Of a stretch of DNA of 64,000 nt, positions 49,433 through 58,574 are shown in pieces (the stretch's first letter is position 1; the number at the start of each line of letters is the position of its first letter). The DNA comes from an uncultured Verrucomicrobiota bacterium (lineage in GTDB: Bacteria > Verrucomicrobiota > Verrucomicrobiia > Verrucomicrobiales > Verrucomicrobiaceae). The stretch spans positions 1 through 64,000 of the forward strand of contig CAINGK010000057.1 in the NCBI GenBank assembly GCA_903848465.1. Direction: 5' to 3'. The position numbers and the translations under genes were made by a program. Below the pieces are notes generated by a model. It ran no database searches. It saw only the letters and a list, made by a program, of their open reading frames with translations, and was not told the DNA's origin.

Positions 49433-50470
49433 ATGATTTCCCTGCGTACCAGCTTATTAGCCTTTGTTGTCACCTGCTCCGGCGCTCTCGCCCAGCAGTC
49501 CACCAACAAGATTGCGGCCGTTGTCGATGGCATCCCCATCGCCACGTCTGAAGTTGAAGAAATCCTCCGCGCCCAGGAGCAGGTGGTCCTGATGACGCAT
49601 CACAACGACCCTGACCGCATCAAAAAGGAAATCCTTCTTCTGCGTCAGAACACCATCGAGACGCTGATCGACCGCGAAATCCTGCTGGCTGAGTTTGCGA
49701 AAATCGGCAGCCTCCCGGCAAAGCTCATTGATGAAGACATCAACACCCTCATCCGGGAGAGCTTCAAGGGCAACCGTGACGCCTTCGTGGATGAGCTGAC
49801 AAAAGGTGGCCTGACCATGGTGAAATTTCGCGAGCAGCGCAAAAAAATGATCATCATGAACGTCATGCGCGCGCGCAATGCGGGCGAGAATCCGCCGGCC
49901 ACCCCCCGTGAAGTGCAGGACTACTATGACAAAAACGTGGATAAATGGCGTGAGGGAGATCAGATCAAAATTTCCACCATCACCATCCCCAAATTTTCAG
50001 GTGAAGCAGGCTCCACTCCTGAAAAGCAGCTCAAATTCGCCAAGGAACTACGCACCAAAATCCTGCAAGGCACCGACTTTGCCAAAGTAGCGAAAACCAA
50101 TTCTCAGGACAGCCATGCTGAAAGTGGCGGCTCCTGGGACTGGATGTACAAGACTGACCTCATGCCTGCCATCGCCAATGCCGCGATGGAACTCAAAACC
50201 GGCGGAGTCAGTCCGGTTCTCGATCTGGAGACGAGCTACGTCATCGTCGCATGCGATGCTAAAAAACTCGGGGCTGCCCCGGATATTGAAAAGCTGCGCC
50301 CGGAAATCGAAAAAATGATCTACCAGGAAAAATCCAAGGCCCACCTCGACAAGTGGATGGCTAGCGTGCGCAAGAAGCATGTGATCAAACGCTACCTGCC
50401 ATCCACGGCCACTCCCGCATTAACCCCTGCCGATCCTGCCCCTTCTACACCCAAACCTTCCGCGCCATGA
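49433..50470 (+). CDS. SurA-like periplasmic peptidyl-prolyl isomerase
   Basis: This 345-residue protein has a signal peptide (MISLRTSLLAFVVTCSGALA). A SurA N-terminal helical domain (NKIAAVVDGIPIATSEVEEILR, TLIDREILLAEFAKIG) precedes one parvulin domain at about residues 165-285 (IKISTITIPKF, LRTKILQGTDFAKVAKTNSQDSHAESGGSWDW, ELKTGGVSPVLDLETSYVIV). A Pro/Thr-rich tail ends the protein. It would help fold outer-membrane proteins. The stop overlaps the next gene's ATG by four bases. Confidence 0.9.
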   Translation: MISLRTSLLAFVVTCSGALAQQSTNKIAAVVDGIPIATSEVEEILRAQEQVVLMTHHNDPDRIKKEILLLRQNTIETLIDREILLAEFAKIGSLPAKLIDEDINTLIRESFKGNRDAFVDELTKGGLTMVKFREQRKKMIIMNVMRARNAGENPPATPREVQDYYDKNVDKWREGDQIKISTITIPKFSGEAGSTPEKQLKFAKELRTKILQGTDFAKVAKTNSQDSHAESGGSWDWMYKTDLMPAIANAAMELKTGGVSPVLDLETSYVIVACDAKKLGAAPDIEKLRPEIEKMIYQEKSKAHLDKWMASVRKKHVIKRYLPSTATPALTPADPAPSTPKPSAP

Positions 50471-50838
50471 TTCAGATCGTTTTCAATGACATCAGCGCCT
50501 CCGAGCTTTCCCACCTGCCCACGCAGGTGCAGTTCCATTTGCTAGAAGCGCTAAACATCCAGCCCGCCGATATTGAAGAGACGATTCTCGCCAAACGCTA
50601 CGGCGTACTCGAGCGCGGCGGCAAAAAGTTCTACCGCTGCCGTGCCGGCGACCACCGTATCTATTTCGGAGTTGTCGATGGCAATGTGCGCGTCCATCGG
50701 GTGCTGCACAAAAACACCCTCACTGATTTCCTCTTCCGCAGCAATCTGCCTGGTGGCGGCGAAGACGAGGCCTTGAGCCAATCCAAGAGCTTCTGGCACC
50801 TGATTGATGAAGGTGCCAAGACCTTGAAGGTCGCTTAG
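50467..50838 (+). CDS. RelE/ParE-superfamily-like small protein
   Basis: This 123-residue protein contains VLERGGKKFYRCRAGDHRIYFGVVDGNVRVHRVLHKNTLTDFLFR, which fits the beta-sheet core of RelE-type toxins (YRxRxGdyRixy pattern). An N-terminal helical part and a C-terminal tail are added. No antitoxin gene is adjacent. Instead it is translationally coupled to the SurA-like gene (ATGA), so it may have become a housekeeping or regulatory protein rather than a toxin. Confidence 0.65.
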   Translation: MIQIVFNDISASELSHLPTQVQFHLLEALNIQPADIEETILAKRYGVLERGGKKFYRCRAGDHRIYFGVVDGNVRVHRVLHKNTLTDFLFRSNLPGGGEDEALSQSKSFWHLIDEGAKTLKVA

Positions 50839-50847
50839 GCTCCCTGA

Positions 50848-50933
50848 ATGACGAATGCAGAATGACGAATGACGAATTCGCCCGCTAGGCCTCTGCCCCA
50901 TTCGACATTCGTCATTTTGCATTCGTCATTTCC
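50848..50933. repeat. AATGACGAATG inverted repeat, copy 1
   Basis: Direct copies of AATGACGAATG around 50848-50875 face inverse CATTCGTCATT copies at about 50908-50931. A similar arrangement occurs at 59714-59834. Both lie in intergenic DNA just before a start codon on the plus strand. Confidence 0.7.
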
Positions 50934-50935
50934 CC

Positions 50936-52102
50936 ATGCTCACCCTCGACGCCCTCTTGTCCGATGAATCCCTGCGTCAGCAGGAGTTTCCGGTGATCAA
51001 GGACAGCCTGTTCCTCGCCCATGCTGGCGTCACCATCCTGCCGCGCCGTGTCACGAGCACGATGCAGGATTACCTGGAGCAATGCTGCCTGCGCATGCAG
51101 GAGTATCCTGAAGCATGGAAAGCGGTGAATGAGACGCGCGTCGTGGCTGCCGAATTGATCGGTGCCAAAGCCAGCGAAATCGCCCTCATCGGCCCCACCT
51201 CAGTCGGCCTCAGCTTGGTCGCCAACGGCCTGCCATGGCAGGCAGGTGACGAAGTCGTCTGCTACCTCGATGACTACCCCGCCAACGTCTATCCGTGGAC
51301 CGATCTCGAACGCCATGGCGTCGTCTTGAAGCTTCTGCGCCCCGACTCACCCGGTGCGATCACTCCCGAACTTGTCGAGGCGGCCCTCACGCCCAAAACC
51401 AAACTCGTCGCCCTCGCTTCCTGCCATTTTCAAAGCGGCTACCGCATCGAAATCGACCGCATCGGCCGCATGCTGCGTGAGCGCGGCGTCTTGTTCTGCC
51501 TGGATGCCATCCAAACCGTCGGCGCTTTCGAGACTCGCGTCGATCACGTCGATTTCCTCTCTGCCGACTCCCATAAATGGATGCTCGGCCCCATGAGCGC
51601 TGGCATCTTCTATGTGCGGGAAGAACTGCAAGACATGCTGCGCCCCAGCCTGCTCGGCTCCTGGAATGTGCGCAGCCCCAACTTCATCGCGCAGGAAGAG
51701 ATCGCCTTCGAGCGCGGCGGCCGCCGCTACGAACCCGGCGCGCTCAACATCTCCGGCATCCTCGGCATGAAAGCCGGCATCGACTTGATTCTGGAGCTCG
51801 GCCTCCCCGCCATCAGCGCCCAGCTTATAAAGCTCAAAGCCCGCCTGCATGCAGGGCTCCAGCCTCTGGGCTTCACCTTCCTCGGCCCCGATCCGCACAG
51901 CATCAACGCCTCCTGCATCACCACGGTGCAGCATCCCTCTAGCTCGCTGGAAGACATAGCCAAACACCTCACCGCCAACAACATCACCACCTCCCTGCGC
52001 CACAACCGCGCCGGGCAGCCCCTGCTCCGCTTCAGCCCGCACTTCTACAACACCGAAGCCGAGATGGACCGGGTGGCGCAGGTGATTGGAGAAGCCGCAT
52101 AG
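50936..52102 (+). CDS. Class V aminotransferase (cysteine desulfurase-like)
   Basis: This 388-residue PLP enzyme has FLAHAGVTILPRRV near the start, LVALASCHFQSGYRIEIDRIG, LFCLDAIQTVGAF with the PLP-binding Asp, and VDFLSADSHKWMLGPMSAGIFYV, whose Lys forms the Schiff base. The C-terminal HNRAGQPLLRFSPHFYNT carries the substrate-binding Arg region. The substrate cannot be told between cysteine, kynurenine-type or other amines. No iron-sulphur genes are adjacent. Confidence 0.88.
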   Translation: MLTLDALLSDESLRQQEFPVIKDSLFLAHAGVTILPRRVTSTMQDYLEQCCLRMQEYPEAWKAVNETRVVAAELIGAKASEIALIGPTSVGLSLVANGLPWQAGDEVVCYLDDYPANVYPWTDLERHGVVLKLLRPDSPGAITPELVEAALTPKTKLVALASCHFQSGYRIEIDRIGRMLRERGVLFCLDAIQTVGAFETRVDHVDFLSADSHKWMLGPMSAGIFYVREELQDMLRPSLLGSWNVRSPNFIAQEEIAFERGGRRYEPGALNISGILGMKAGIDLILELGLPAISAQLIKLKARLHAGLQPLGFTFLGPDPHSINASCITTVQHPSSSLEDIAKHLTANNITTSLRHNRAGQPLLRFSPHFYNTEAEMDRVAQVIGEAA

Positions 52103-52157
52103 TCTGCCATCGAACAGGAATTGGATTCGCATGAAACTCCATGTTTAATCACAGCCT

Positions 52158-52358
52158 ATGTCACCGCCGAACAATGCCGGACGACCGGAAATACTGAAGG
52201 TTACTGACCATACCGAGGCCGCTTTGGTTGCACGCAAGGCTTTCTTGGAGATGGAGGCGCCTGCCGCCATTAAATCCATTCAGACCAGCCTCAGTCAGAT
52301 GGTCGTTGGCAAAACCAGCTCCGCCAAGGCCATGCACCAACGATTGCGAGAGCTATGA
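52158..52358 (+). CDS. Small putative antitoxin-like protein
   Basis: This 66-residue protein contains EAALVARKAFLEMEAPAAIK and a tail KTSSAKAMHQRLREL. The stop overlaps the ATG of the next short frame as ATGA, an arrangement typical of toxin-antitoxin pairs. I recognise no specific family. It could be the antitoxin left from a decayed module. Confidence 0.4.
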   Translation: MSPPNNAGRPEILKVTDHTEAALVARKAFLEMEAPAAIKSIQTSLSQMVVGKTSSAKAMHQRLREL

Positions 52359-52453
52359 GCTTCTCGATTGAATACGCGGCGAACGACGCAGCCCACTACC
52401 TCCTCACCGTCGCAGGCAGGGTCTTTTCCAGCGCCGTGAGGATGGCCGTGTGA
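52355..52453 (+). pseudogene. Truncated toxin-like ORF running into the 3' end of pheT
   Basis: The 32-codon frame starts MSFSIEYAANDAAHYLLTVA, which resembles the first strand and helix of ParE/RelE toxins. It then runs antisense through the last 58 bases of pheT and stops. It looks like the 5' end of a toxin gene whose remainder was lost when this segment was joined to pheT. Evidence is weak because the piece is short. Confidence 0.35.
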
Positions 52454-54789
52454 GCGGCATCCACTTCGGCGGTCTCGAGGGTCTTCTCTGCGGACCGGTA
52501 GGTGAGCGTCCAAGCGATGGATTTGCGGTCCTTCGCGATCTTGGTGCCCGATGGATCGGCGAAGACGTCGAAGACTTCGGCACCCACAAACAGCGGGTGC
52601 TTCTGCGCGGCGAAGAAGGCGGCCACCTTGGCGTGTGGGAGATCGGCGGGGACTTCCATGGCGACATCGCGGGTCATGCCGGGGAAGCGCGGAAGCTCTT
52701 CGAACTTCGTCGGACCCGTGCTGCCCTGACGCAGGGCGCTGAGGAGCAATTCGGCCACATAGACCGGATGGCGGGCGTCGATTTCACGGGCACGAGCTGG
52801 GTGCATTTGCGCGATCCACCCAAGGATGCGGTTCCCGGCGCGGAGTTCGCTGGTCAGGAGGTAGTTGGCGCTGTTTTCCTTCGCAGGACGAACTTCGAGC
52901 GGCGTGCGCGTGAGGTTTTGGATCTGGCCGACAAGCTCATGAATGTCAGCAGCCTGCGGCTCACGGCCATGCCAGCTTGTTGGTGAAACGGGACCGCTGA
53001 TCAGCACGGCAAGGCGTTCTTCTTCGCGGCTACCGCCCTTCGGCAGCGTGAGGAAAACACGACCCAACTCGAAGAAACGCAGGCGGTGCAGGCCTTGGCG
53101 AATGTTGAGCGCCGCAGTGGCAATAAGGCCAGGAACGATACTTGGGCGCAGCGTGGTGTGGTCTTCGCTGAGGGGATTTTTCACAGCCACACCTTGTCCT
53201 CCACCGAGGCTGTCAGCGAGTTGGGCATCGGCGATGAGGCGCAGCGTTTGTGCTTCAAAGAAGCCACGGCTGGCGAGGGTCTGACGCAGGCCCATCGCGA
53301 AATCATACGTGCGGTCAGCAGCATCGACCGGCGATGCGACGGCAACCTGACGCGATGGCACGCGATCCAGGCCGATCACGCGGGCGATTTCCTCCATCAG
53401 ATCGACCTGACGCTGCAGGTCAAGACGATAGCTGGGAATGCCCCAGTGGCTCTCGTGCTTGCTGGCGGACTTTTTGGTGAGGCCGAGCTTTTCGAGGATG
53501 GCGTGGATTTCATCGCCAGTCATATCCGGCGTGCCGAGCAGCTTGCGCGCACGGTTTTCATCCAGCGTGACTTCACCGACAAGCGCAGGCACTGCGCCAG
53601 CGACTTGCACCACGTCTTCAGCCGTGCCACCTGCGATGGAGAGGATGAGCTTCGTAGCGAGTTCAGAGCCACCCTGCACCTGCTGCGGATCAATGCCGCG
53701 CTCAAAGCGGTAGCTGCTGTCGCTGCTGAGGCCAAGACGGCGTGAGGTGCGGCGAATGCCACTGGGGGCGAAGTAGGCGCTCTCAAGCAAAACATTGACG
53801 GTGCTTTCAGTGACACCGGTTTCCTCACCGCCCATGACACCCGCGATGGCGACAGTACGCTGGCTGTCGGCGATGACAAGGTCGTCGGTTTTGAGCTCGT
53901 AGGTCTGGCCATCGAGCGCGAGGAATTTTTCACCTTCGCCAGCCATGCGGACGACGATGCCACCGTTAAGCTTATCCATGTCGAAGCAGTGCAGCGACTG
54001 ACCCATCTCCATCATGACGTAGTTCGTGATGTCCACGATGCTGTTGATCGGGCGCAGGCCGATGCTTTCCAGACGACGACGCAGCCACTCAGGGCTTGGG
54101 CCAACTTTGACGCCCTTGATGATGCGAGCGGTGTAAATCGGGCAGGCTTCTGCCGCCTTGATCACGATTTGCTCTTCGGCTGCAGCTTTCGCTTTCGTGC
54201 TCGAATTCGCATGATGACGTTCACCTTTGAGCGGCAGGCCGGTGAGGGCGGCGAGTTCACGAGCCAAGCCGAGATGGCTGAGCAGATCAGGACGGTTCGG
54301 CGTGATTTCCAGATCGAAGAGTACGTCAGCGGGATTGAGCTGATTGAAGGGCGTGCCGATAGGTGAATCAGCCGCCATGATGAGCAGACCGCCGGTGTCC
54401 TCGCCAATGCCAAGCTCCTTGCCACTGCACATCATGCCGAGGGAATCGACACCACGCAGCTTGCCTTCCTTGATGGTGAAACCACCGGGCAAGACGGCTC
54501 CTGGAAGCGCGAGCGGCACCTTGTCCCCTGCTTTGAAGTTCTTCGCACCGCACACGATCTGCCGTGGCGTGCCGCTGCCGTCATCGACCTGACAGACGCT
54601 GAGTTTGTCGGCATTCGGATGCTGCTCAAAGGATTGAATCTGCGCGACGACGACCTTGTCGGTAGCGACACCACGTTCTTCAATGCCTTCGACTTCCACA
54701 CCCGCGAAGGTGAGGAGATCAGACAGCTGCGGGATGGTGTAGGAACTCAGATCGAGATGAGTGCTGAGCCAGGAGAGGGAAACTTGCAT
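52396..54789 (-). CDS. pheT: Phenylalanyl-tRNA synthetase beta subunit
   Basis: This 797-residue protein has the full PheT layout: an N-terminal tRNA-binding OB domain (VVVAQIQSFEQHPNADKLSVCQVDDG), the B3/B4 editing region (ITPNRPDLLSHLGLARELAAL), the B5 domain (TKLILSIAGGTAEDVV, GTPDMTGDEIHAILEKLGL), the catalytic-like core (QTLASRGFFEAQTLRL), and a C-terminal anticodon-binding fold (PGMTRDVAMEVPADLPHAKV). It works as an alpha2-beta2 tetramer with PheS, encoded directly upstream. Confidence 0.96.
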   Translation of the reverse strand: MQVSLSWLSTHLDLSSYTIPQLSDLLTFAGVEVEGIEERGVATDKVVVAQIQSFEQHPNADKLSVCQVDDGSGTPRQIVCGAKNFKAGDKVPLALPGAVLPGGFTIKEGKLRGVDSLGMMCSGKELGIGEDTGGLLIMAADSPIGTPFNQLNPADVLFDLEITPNRPDLLSHLGLARELAALTGLPLKGERHHANSSTKAKAAAEEQIVIKAAEACPIYTARIIKGVKVGPSPEWLRRRLESIGLRPINSIVDITNYVMMEMGQSLHCFDMDKLNGGIVVRMAGEGEKFLALDGQTYELKTDDLVIADSQRTVAIAGVMGGEETGVTESTVNVLLESAYFAPSGIRRTSRRLGLSSDSSYRFERGIDPQQVQGGSELATKLILSIAGGTAEDVVQVAGAVPALVGEVTLDENRARKLLGTPDMTGDEIHAILEKLGLTKKSASKHESHWGIPSYRLDLQRQVDLMEEIARVIGLDRVPSRQVAVASPVDAADRTYDFAMGLRQTLASRGFFEAQTLRLIADAQLADSLGGGQGVAVKNPLSEDHTTLRPSIVPGLIATAALNIRQGLHRLRFFELGRVFLTLPKGGSREEERLAVLISGPVSPTSWHGREPQAADIHELVGQIQNLTRTPLEVRPAKENSANYLLTSELRAGNRILGWIAQMHPARAREIDARHPVYVAELLLSALRQGSTGPTKFEELPRFPGMTRDVAMEVPADLPHAKVAAFFAAQKHPLFVGAEVFDVFADPSGTKIAKDRKSIAWTLTYRSAEKTLETAEVDAAHTAILTALEKTLPATVRR

Positions 54790-54831
54790 GACAGAGAAAG
54801 GGGGCGAAGGATCAGGAAAGAGTTGGGACGA

Positions 54832-55857
54832 TCACGCGGCGAACTGCTGGAGAAAGCGCACATCATTCTCGATGAGATGACGGATGTCGGTGATGCCGTG
54901 CATGATCATGGCAAGGCGGTCGAGGCCGAGACCAAAGGCAAAACCTGTCGTCGTGTCGGGATCAAAGAGCGTGTCTCCACGCGCCTTGTTGATCTCGGCG
55001 AAAACGGCGGGATCGACCATGCCGCAGCCGGCGATTTCGATCCAGCGGGCCTCTTTGCCCTTCGCTTCAAGTTTGACATCAATCTCAAAGCTGGGCTCCG
55101 TAAACGGGAAAAAGTGCGGGCGGAAACGCACCGCAGTGCCAGCACCAAAAATCTCGCGAAAGAAATATTCGAGCGTGCCTTTGAGATCACCCAGGCTGAC
55201 GTCCTGATTGACGTAGAGTCCTTCGAGCTGATTGAAAACGCTGAGATGCGTGGCGTCGATCTCATCACGGCGATACGCAGAGCCGGGAGCGATGATGCGG
55301 ATGGGCAGCGCTTTGGCGGCCTCCATGGTGCGAATCTGCACGCTGGAGGTATGCGTGCGCAGCAAGCGGCCATCGGGAAGATAGAAGGTGTCCTTCTCAT
55401 TGCGGGCGGGATGGTCGGCGGGTGTGTTCAGCGCGTCGAAGCAATGCCACTCGGTTTCAATCTCCGGCCCTTCCGCCAAAGCGAAGCCCATGCGGCGCAG
55501 CGTGCGGATAGCGAGATCACGAATCTGTGTGAGCGGATGCAATGCGCCGACGCCTGCGCCCAGACGCCCCGGCAAGGTAATGTCGATGCCTTCGACAGCC
55601 TTCGCATCCTGCGCGGCCTGCAGTGCAAGCTTCTTCGTGTCGATGCCTTCGGTGATGGCGGTGCGCACGTCGTTGAGCTTGGCACCCACTTCCTTTTTCT
55701 GGTCCACCGGCACGTCCTTCATGCCCTGGCTGAGAGCGGTGACGCTGCCTTTCTTGCCCAGGAAATTCACCCGCACGGCTTCGAGCGCGGATTCATCCTG
55801 TGCGGCATCGAGTGCGGCGAGAGCTGCGGTTTTGAGAGAGTCGAGTTGGGTGAGCAT
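54832..55857 (-). CDS. pheS: Phenylalanyl-tRNA synthetase alpha subunit
   Basis: This 341-residue class II synthetase subunit has an N-terminal coiled coil and motif 1 around GRLGAGVGALHPLTQI. Motif 2 is LLRTHTSSVQIRTM and GSAYRRDEIDATHLSVFNQLEGL. Motif 3 is FAFGLGLDRLAMIMHGITDIRHL. The length is normal. It is 42 bp upstream of pheT. Confidence 0.96.
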   Translation of the reverse strand: MLTQLDSLKTAALAALDAAQDESALEAVRVNFLGKKGSVTALSQGMKDVPVDQKKEVGAKLNDVRTAITEGIDTKKLALQAAQDAKAVEGIDITLPGRLGAGVGALHPLTQIRDLAIRTLRRMGFALAEGPEIETEWHCFDALNTPADHPARNEKDTFYLPDGRLLRTHTSSVQIRTMEAAKALPIRIIAPGSAYRRDEIDATHLSVFNQLEGLYVNQDVSLGDLKGTLEYFFREIFGAGTAVRFRPHFFPFTEPSFEIDVKLEAKGKEARWIEIAGCGMVDPAVFAEINKARGDTLFDPDTTTGFAFGLGLDRLAMIMHGITDIRHLIENDVRFLQQFAA

Positions 55858-55896
55858 GACGGGACAGAAAAAAAGAGAAAAGTCGGAAAAAGCAAA

Positions 55897-55923
55897 CAGC
55901 CGGGACGCATTGCATCCCGGCTG
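55897..55923 (-). terminator. Terminator-like hairpin between rplT and pheS
   Basis: CAGCCGGGA pairs with TCCCGGCTG (55897-55923), followed on the minus strand by TTTGCTTTTTCC. It lies about 27 bases after the rplT stop and before pheS. It may partly terminate or attenuate transcription into pheST. No leader peptide rich in Phe was seen. Confidence 0.65.
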
Positions 55924-55950
55924 TGGTGAAACGTTAGTTGAACCTGCGGT

Positions 55951-56343
55951 TTAGGCAGCAGCAGCGGCGGGAGCTTCGGCGGCTTTCTTTTCCAGCGCGG
56001 CCTTGGCCTGCTGAACGAGAGCTTCGATGGCGGCGATGTCTTTGACAGCGAGGTCCGCGAGGACTTTGCGGTCAAGGTCGATACCAGCGAACTTGAGGCC
56101 TTCCATAAATCGGGAATAGCTCAAGCCGAGGGGACGGGTGGCGGCGTTGATGCGCTGCACCCACAAGTTGCGGAAGCTGCGCTTCTTGGTCTTGCGGTCG
56201 CGTGTTGCGTAGGTTTCGGCTTTGCGGACGGCGTCCTTCGCATAGCGGAAATGCGTGGAACGGAAGCCGCGGTAACCTTTGGCTTTTGCCAGCACGCGCT
56301 TACGGCGCTTACGGCTGGCGGGGGAGTTGGTGGCTCTTGACAT
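55951..56343 (-). CDS. rplT: Ribosomal protein L20
   Basis: This 130-residue protein starts MSRATNSPASRKRRKRVLAK and contains GYRGFRSTHFRYAKDAV, KKRSFRNLWVQRINAATR, GLSYSRFMEGLKFAGIDLDRKVLADLAV. This is typical L20 with a slightly long Ala-rich C-terminus. L20 often autoregulates by binding its own leader. Confidence 0.96.
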   Translation of the reverse strand: MSRATNSPASRKRRKRVLAKAKGYRGFRSTHFRYAKDAVRKAETYATRDRKTKKRSFRNLWVQRINAATRPLGLSYSRFMEGLKFAGIDLDRKVLADLAVKDIAAIEALVQQAKAALEKKAAEAPAAAAA

Positions 56344-56404
56344 GTATCTTTCTCTATGATCAGGCTGTTGTTTGGGTAGCGATGGCTTGCCTCACCTGGT
56401 CGAA

Positions 56405-56455
56405 GGCCTCCCGAGGGAGGCCAGGCAAGTTCATCGTGGTCTCTATTGAGAGACC
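56405..56455 (-). promoter_or_regulatory. Two hairpins in the rpmI-rplT gap
   Basis: GGCCTCCC pairs with GGGAGGCC (56405-56422) and GGTCTCT with AGAGACC (56438-56455). Both lie in the 121-bp gap between the L35 stop and the L20 start. They may be the L20 autoregulatory site or processing stems. No direct match to a known L20 leader consensus was verified. Confidence 0.45.
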
Positions 56456-56464
56456 GTGGTCGTC

Positions 56465-56680
56465 TTAGCGATGGGAGAACGGCATGTTCGCCTTGATTGC
56501 TTTGACATCCACTTCCGCCACGAGGGCGACTTTACCGAGGTTACGTTTACGCTTGCGGCTCTTATTCTGCAGAATATGGCGCTTGCCTTGTTTACGGCGC
56601 AGCACCTTACCCGTGGCAGTTATTTTGAACCGCTTGGCGTAAGCTTTCCTCGTCTTGGCGATACCGGCATTTTTGGACAT
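56465..56680 (-). CDS. rpmI: Ribosomal protein L35
   Basis: This protein of about 71 residues starts MSKNAGIAKTRKAYAKRFKI and continues TGKVLRRKQGKRHILQNKSRKRKRNL, the L35 signature. The start at 56680 replaces a longer frame to 56776. It is first of rpmI-rplT-pheS-pheT. The usual upstream infC is not here; the next gene upstream is a divergent histidine kinase. Confidence 0.95.
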   Translation of the reverse strand: MSKNAGIAKTRKAYAKRFKITATGKVLRRKQGKRHILQNKSRKRKRNLGKVALVAEVDVKAIKANMPFSHR

Positions 56681-56868
56681 AGGGGCGGCGATGGTAAAGG
56701 AGAAGCCGGTTTCAGCAAGGTGTTTTTCACTCTGGCATGCTCTATCAGCGAATTTCCTGCATACGCCTGTTCTCAATTATGGGAGTCAGAAAACTACTAA
56801 ATATCAAAAATTAAAGTTGTCTTAATTATCCAAGATTGCTAAATGAGTTGGAATCACGCGGATAATTC

Positions 56869-58533
56869 ATGACTTCCTCTCTCTCCACTTCCTCCGCAAC
56901 TCCAGCAGCCATCGCTGAACTGGAGCAGGGGCTAGAGCAGCTCAAAGTGGCCAATTATTACCTGCGCGTTGCCCTGGATCAGGTGGCCGACGGGGTGGTG
57001 ATCGTGGAAAGTGAAGCCAGCGATGTTAAGAGCGGCCAGAAGGTTCTCTTCAGCAATGCCTCCGCCGCCATGCTGGCAGGGGCCGATCCTGAGGCAGGGC
57101 TGCGCGGCCTGGGCTTGAACGATCTCGTGGCCGGCGTCAAAGATGCGGAAACACTTCAGCAAGGTCTGCGGCTGGCCGTGGACCACGGTGGCTGCCATGA
57201 GTGTGAGTGCCAGTTGCTGAGTCTGCGCACGCAAACACCCGTGCCGAGCAAGTGGCGCATTCGGGCGGTCTTTAACAGCATGCGCAAGCTGCTGAACTTC
57301 ACCATTCTCATCAGTCCAGCGCAGGTCGCTGCCGGCGCAGTCATTACCAAGCCCGAGCCAAAACCAGCAGCGGACGATCTGGACGCCCAGTCAGCTCAGC
57401 TCCGCAAAGAAAACCTCGCGGCACTCGCCCAAGGCATCGCGCATGATGTGAACAATCTACTCGGCCCTGTCACGGTGCGTCTCTCGGCACTGATTCAGCA
57501 GGTCCAAGATCATCCCGCAGTGGCACAGGAGTTGCAGCTCGTCTTCGCGGGCTTGAAACGTGCGAAGCAGTTCACCTCGCAGGTCGTCACCGCCTCCAAG
57601 TCCACGCCCCGCAAGCTGGAACCCACGGACATCGTCTCGCTCATGCGTGACACCGTGGAATTCGCTGGCGCTGGCTCCAACGTGCATGTGTGCGTGCGCA
57701 GTGACGAAAAACTGCGCCAAGCCGTGGCAGATCCCGTCAAGCTCAGCCAGGTGCTGCAAAATCTCGTCATGAATGGCATCCAGGCCATGCCACACGGCGG
57801 GTACATGGATGTGCAGGCTTTCAATCACACGATTGGCCCCGTCGGAGACGGCAAGCTCAAGCCCGGCAAGCATGTACACATCATCGTGCGCGATCGCGGC
57901 TGCGGCATCGCCAAAGAGAATCTCGACCGCCTCTTCCGCGAATCCTTCACCACGAAGGCCGATGGCAACGGCATCGGCCTCACCACCTGCAAGCGCTTCA
58001 TTGATGAAATGGGCGGTGACATCCGGGTCACCTCCACGCCAAACGTCGGCACCGAGTTCAGTGTCTATCTGCCTGCCGCCGAAGGCTCCGACACCCGGCC
58101 CCTGACGCCGGTCAATGCACCTCCCGTTCCATTGAAGCACGGCAAAGGCAAAGTGCTCATCGTCGATGACGAGGACGACCTGCGCAAAGTCGCCCAGATG
58201 ATCCTCACCCGCTGCGGCTACGAAGTCCTGCAGTGTGACAATGGCCAGGACGCTGTGCGCATTTACCAAAGCCTGTTCCGCACCGGCACGCCACCGGATG
58301 TGGTACTCATGGATCTCACGCTGCGTGGCGGCATGAACGGCACCGAAACCGCCGCCGAGATCCTGCATCTCGATCCTGATGCGCGCGTCGTCTGCACCAG
58401 CGGCAGCGTGACCGAAGAAGTGCAGATGATCTTCCTGGAGCGTGGCTTTGTGGGCGTGCTGCCCAAGCCCTACGAGGCCGGTGAACTCACGCAGATGGTC
58501 CACCGTGTGGCGACGATGATGAAACGTCATTGA
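56869..58533 (+). CDS. Hybrid histidine kinase with C-terminal receiver
   Basis: This 554-residue soluble protein has an N-terminal coiled coil and PAS-like domain (NYYLRVALDQVADGVVIVESE). A kinase core follows with ENLAALAQGIAHDVNNLLGPV (phosphorylated His), LQNLVMNGIQAMPHGG, DRGCGIAKENLDRLF and DGNGIGLTTCKRFIDEMGG. A receiver domain from about residue 430 has LIVDDEDDL, VLMDLTLRGGMNG with the phospho-acceptor Asp, and LPKPYEAGEL. There is no membrane helix or DNA-binding domain, so the phosphate may pass to an unlinked partner. Confidence 0.92.
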   Translation: MTSSLSTSSATPAAIAELEQGLEQLKVANYYLRVALDQVADGVVIVESEASDVKSGQKVLFSNASAAMLAGADPEAGLRGLGLNDLVAGVKDAETLQQGLRLAVDHGGCHECECQLLSLRTQTPVPSKWRIRAVFNSMRKLLNFTILISPAQVAAGAVITKPEPKPAADDLDAQSAQLRKENLAALAQGIAHDVNNLLGPVTVRLSALIQQVQDHPAVAQELQLVFAGLKRAKQFTSQVVTASKSTPRKLEPTDIVSLMRDTVEFAGAGSNVHVCVRSDEKLRQAVADPVKLSQVLQNLVMNGIQAMPHGGYMDVQAFNHTIGPVGDGKLKPGKHVHIIVRDRGCGIAKENLDRLFRESFTTKADGNGIGLTTCKRFIDEMGGDIRVTSTPNVGTEFSVYLPAAEGSDTRPLTPVNAPPVPLKHGKGKVLIVDDEDDLRKVAQMILTRCGYEVLQCDNGQDAVRIYQSLFRTGTPPDVVLMDLTLRGGMNGTETAAEILHLDPDARVVCTSGSVTEEVQMIFLERGFVGVLPKPYEAGELTQMVHRVATMMKRH

Positions 58534-58574
58534 GTCAGGGTCCAGGCGTGCTTGAGTGAACGTTTCCGCTCCGC

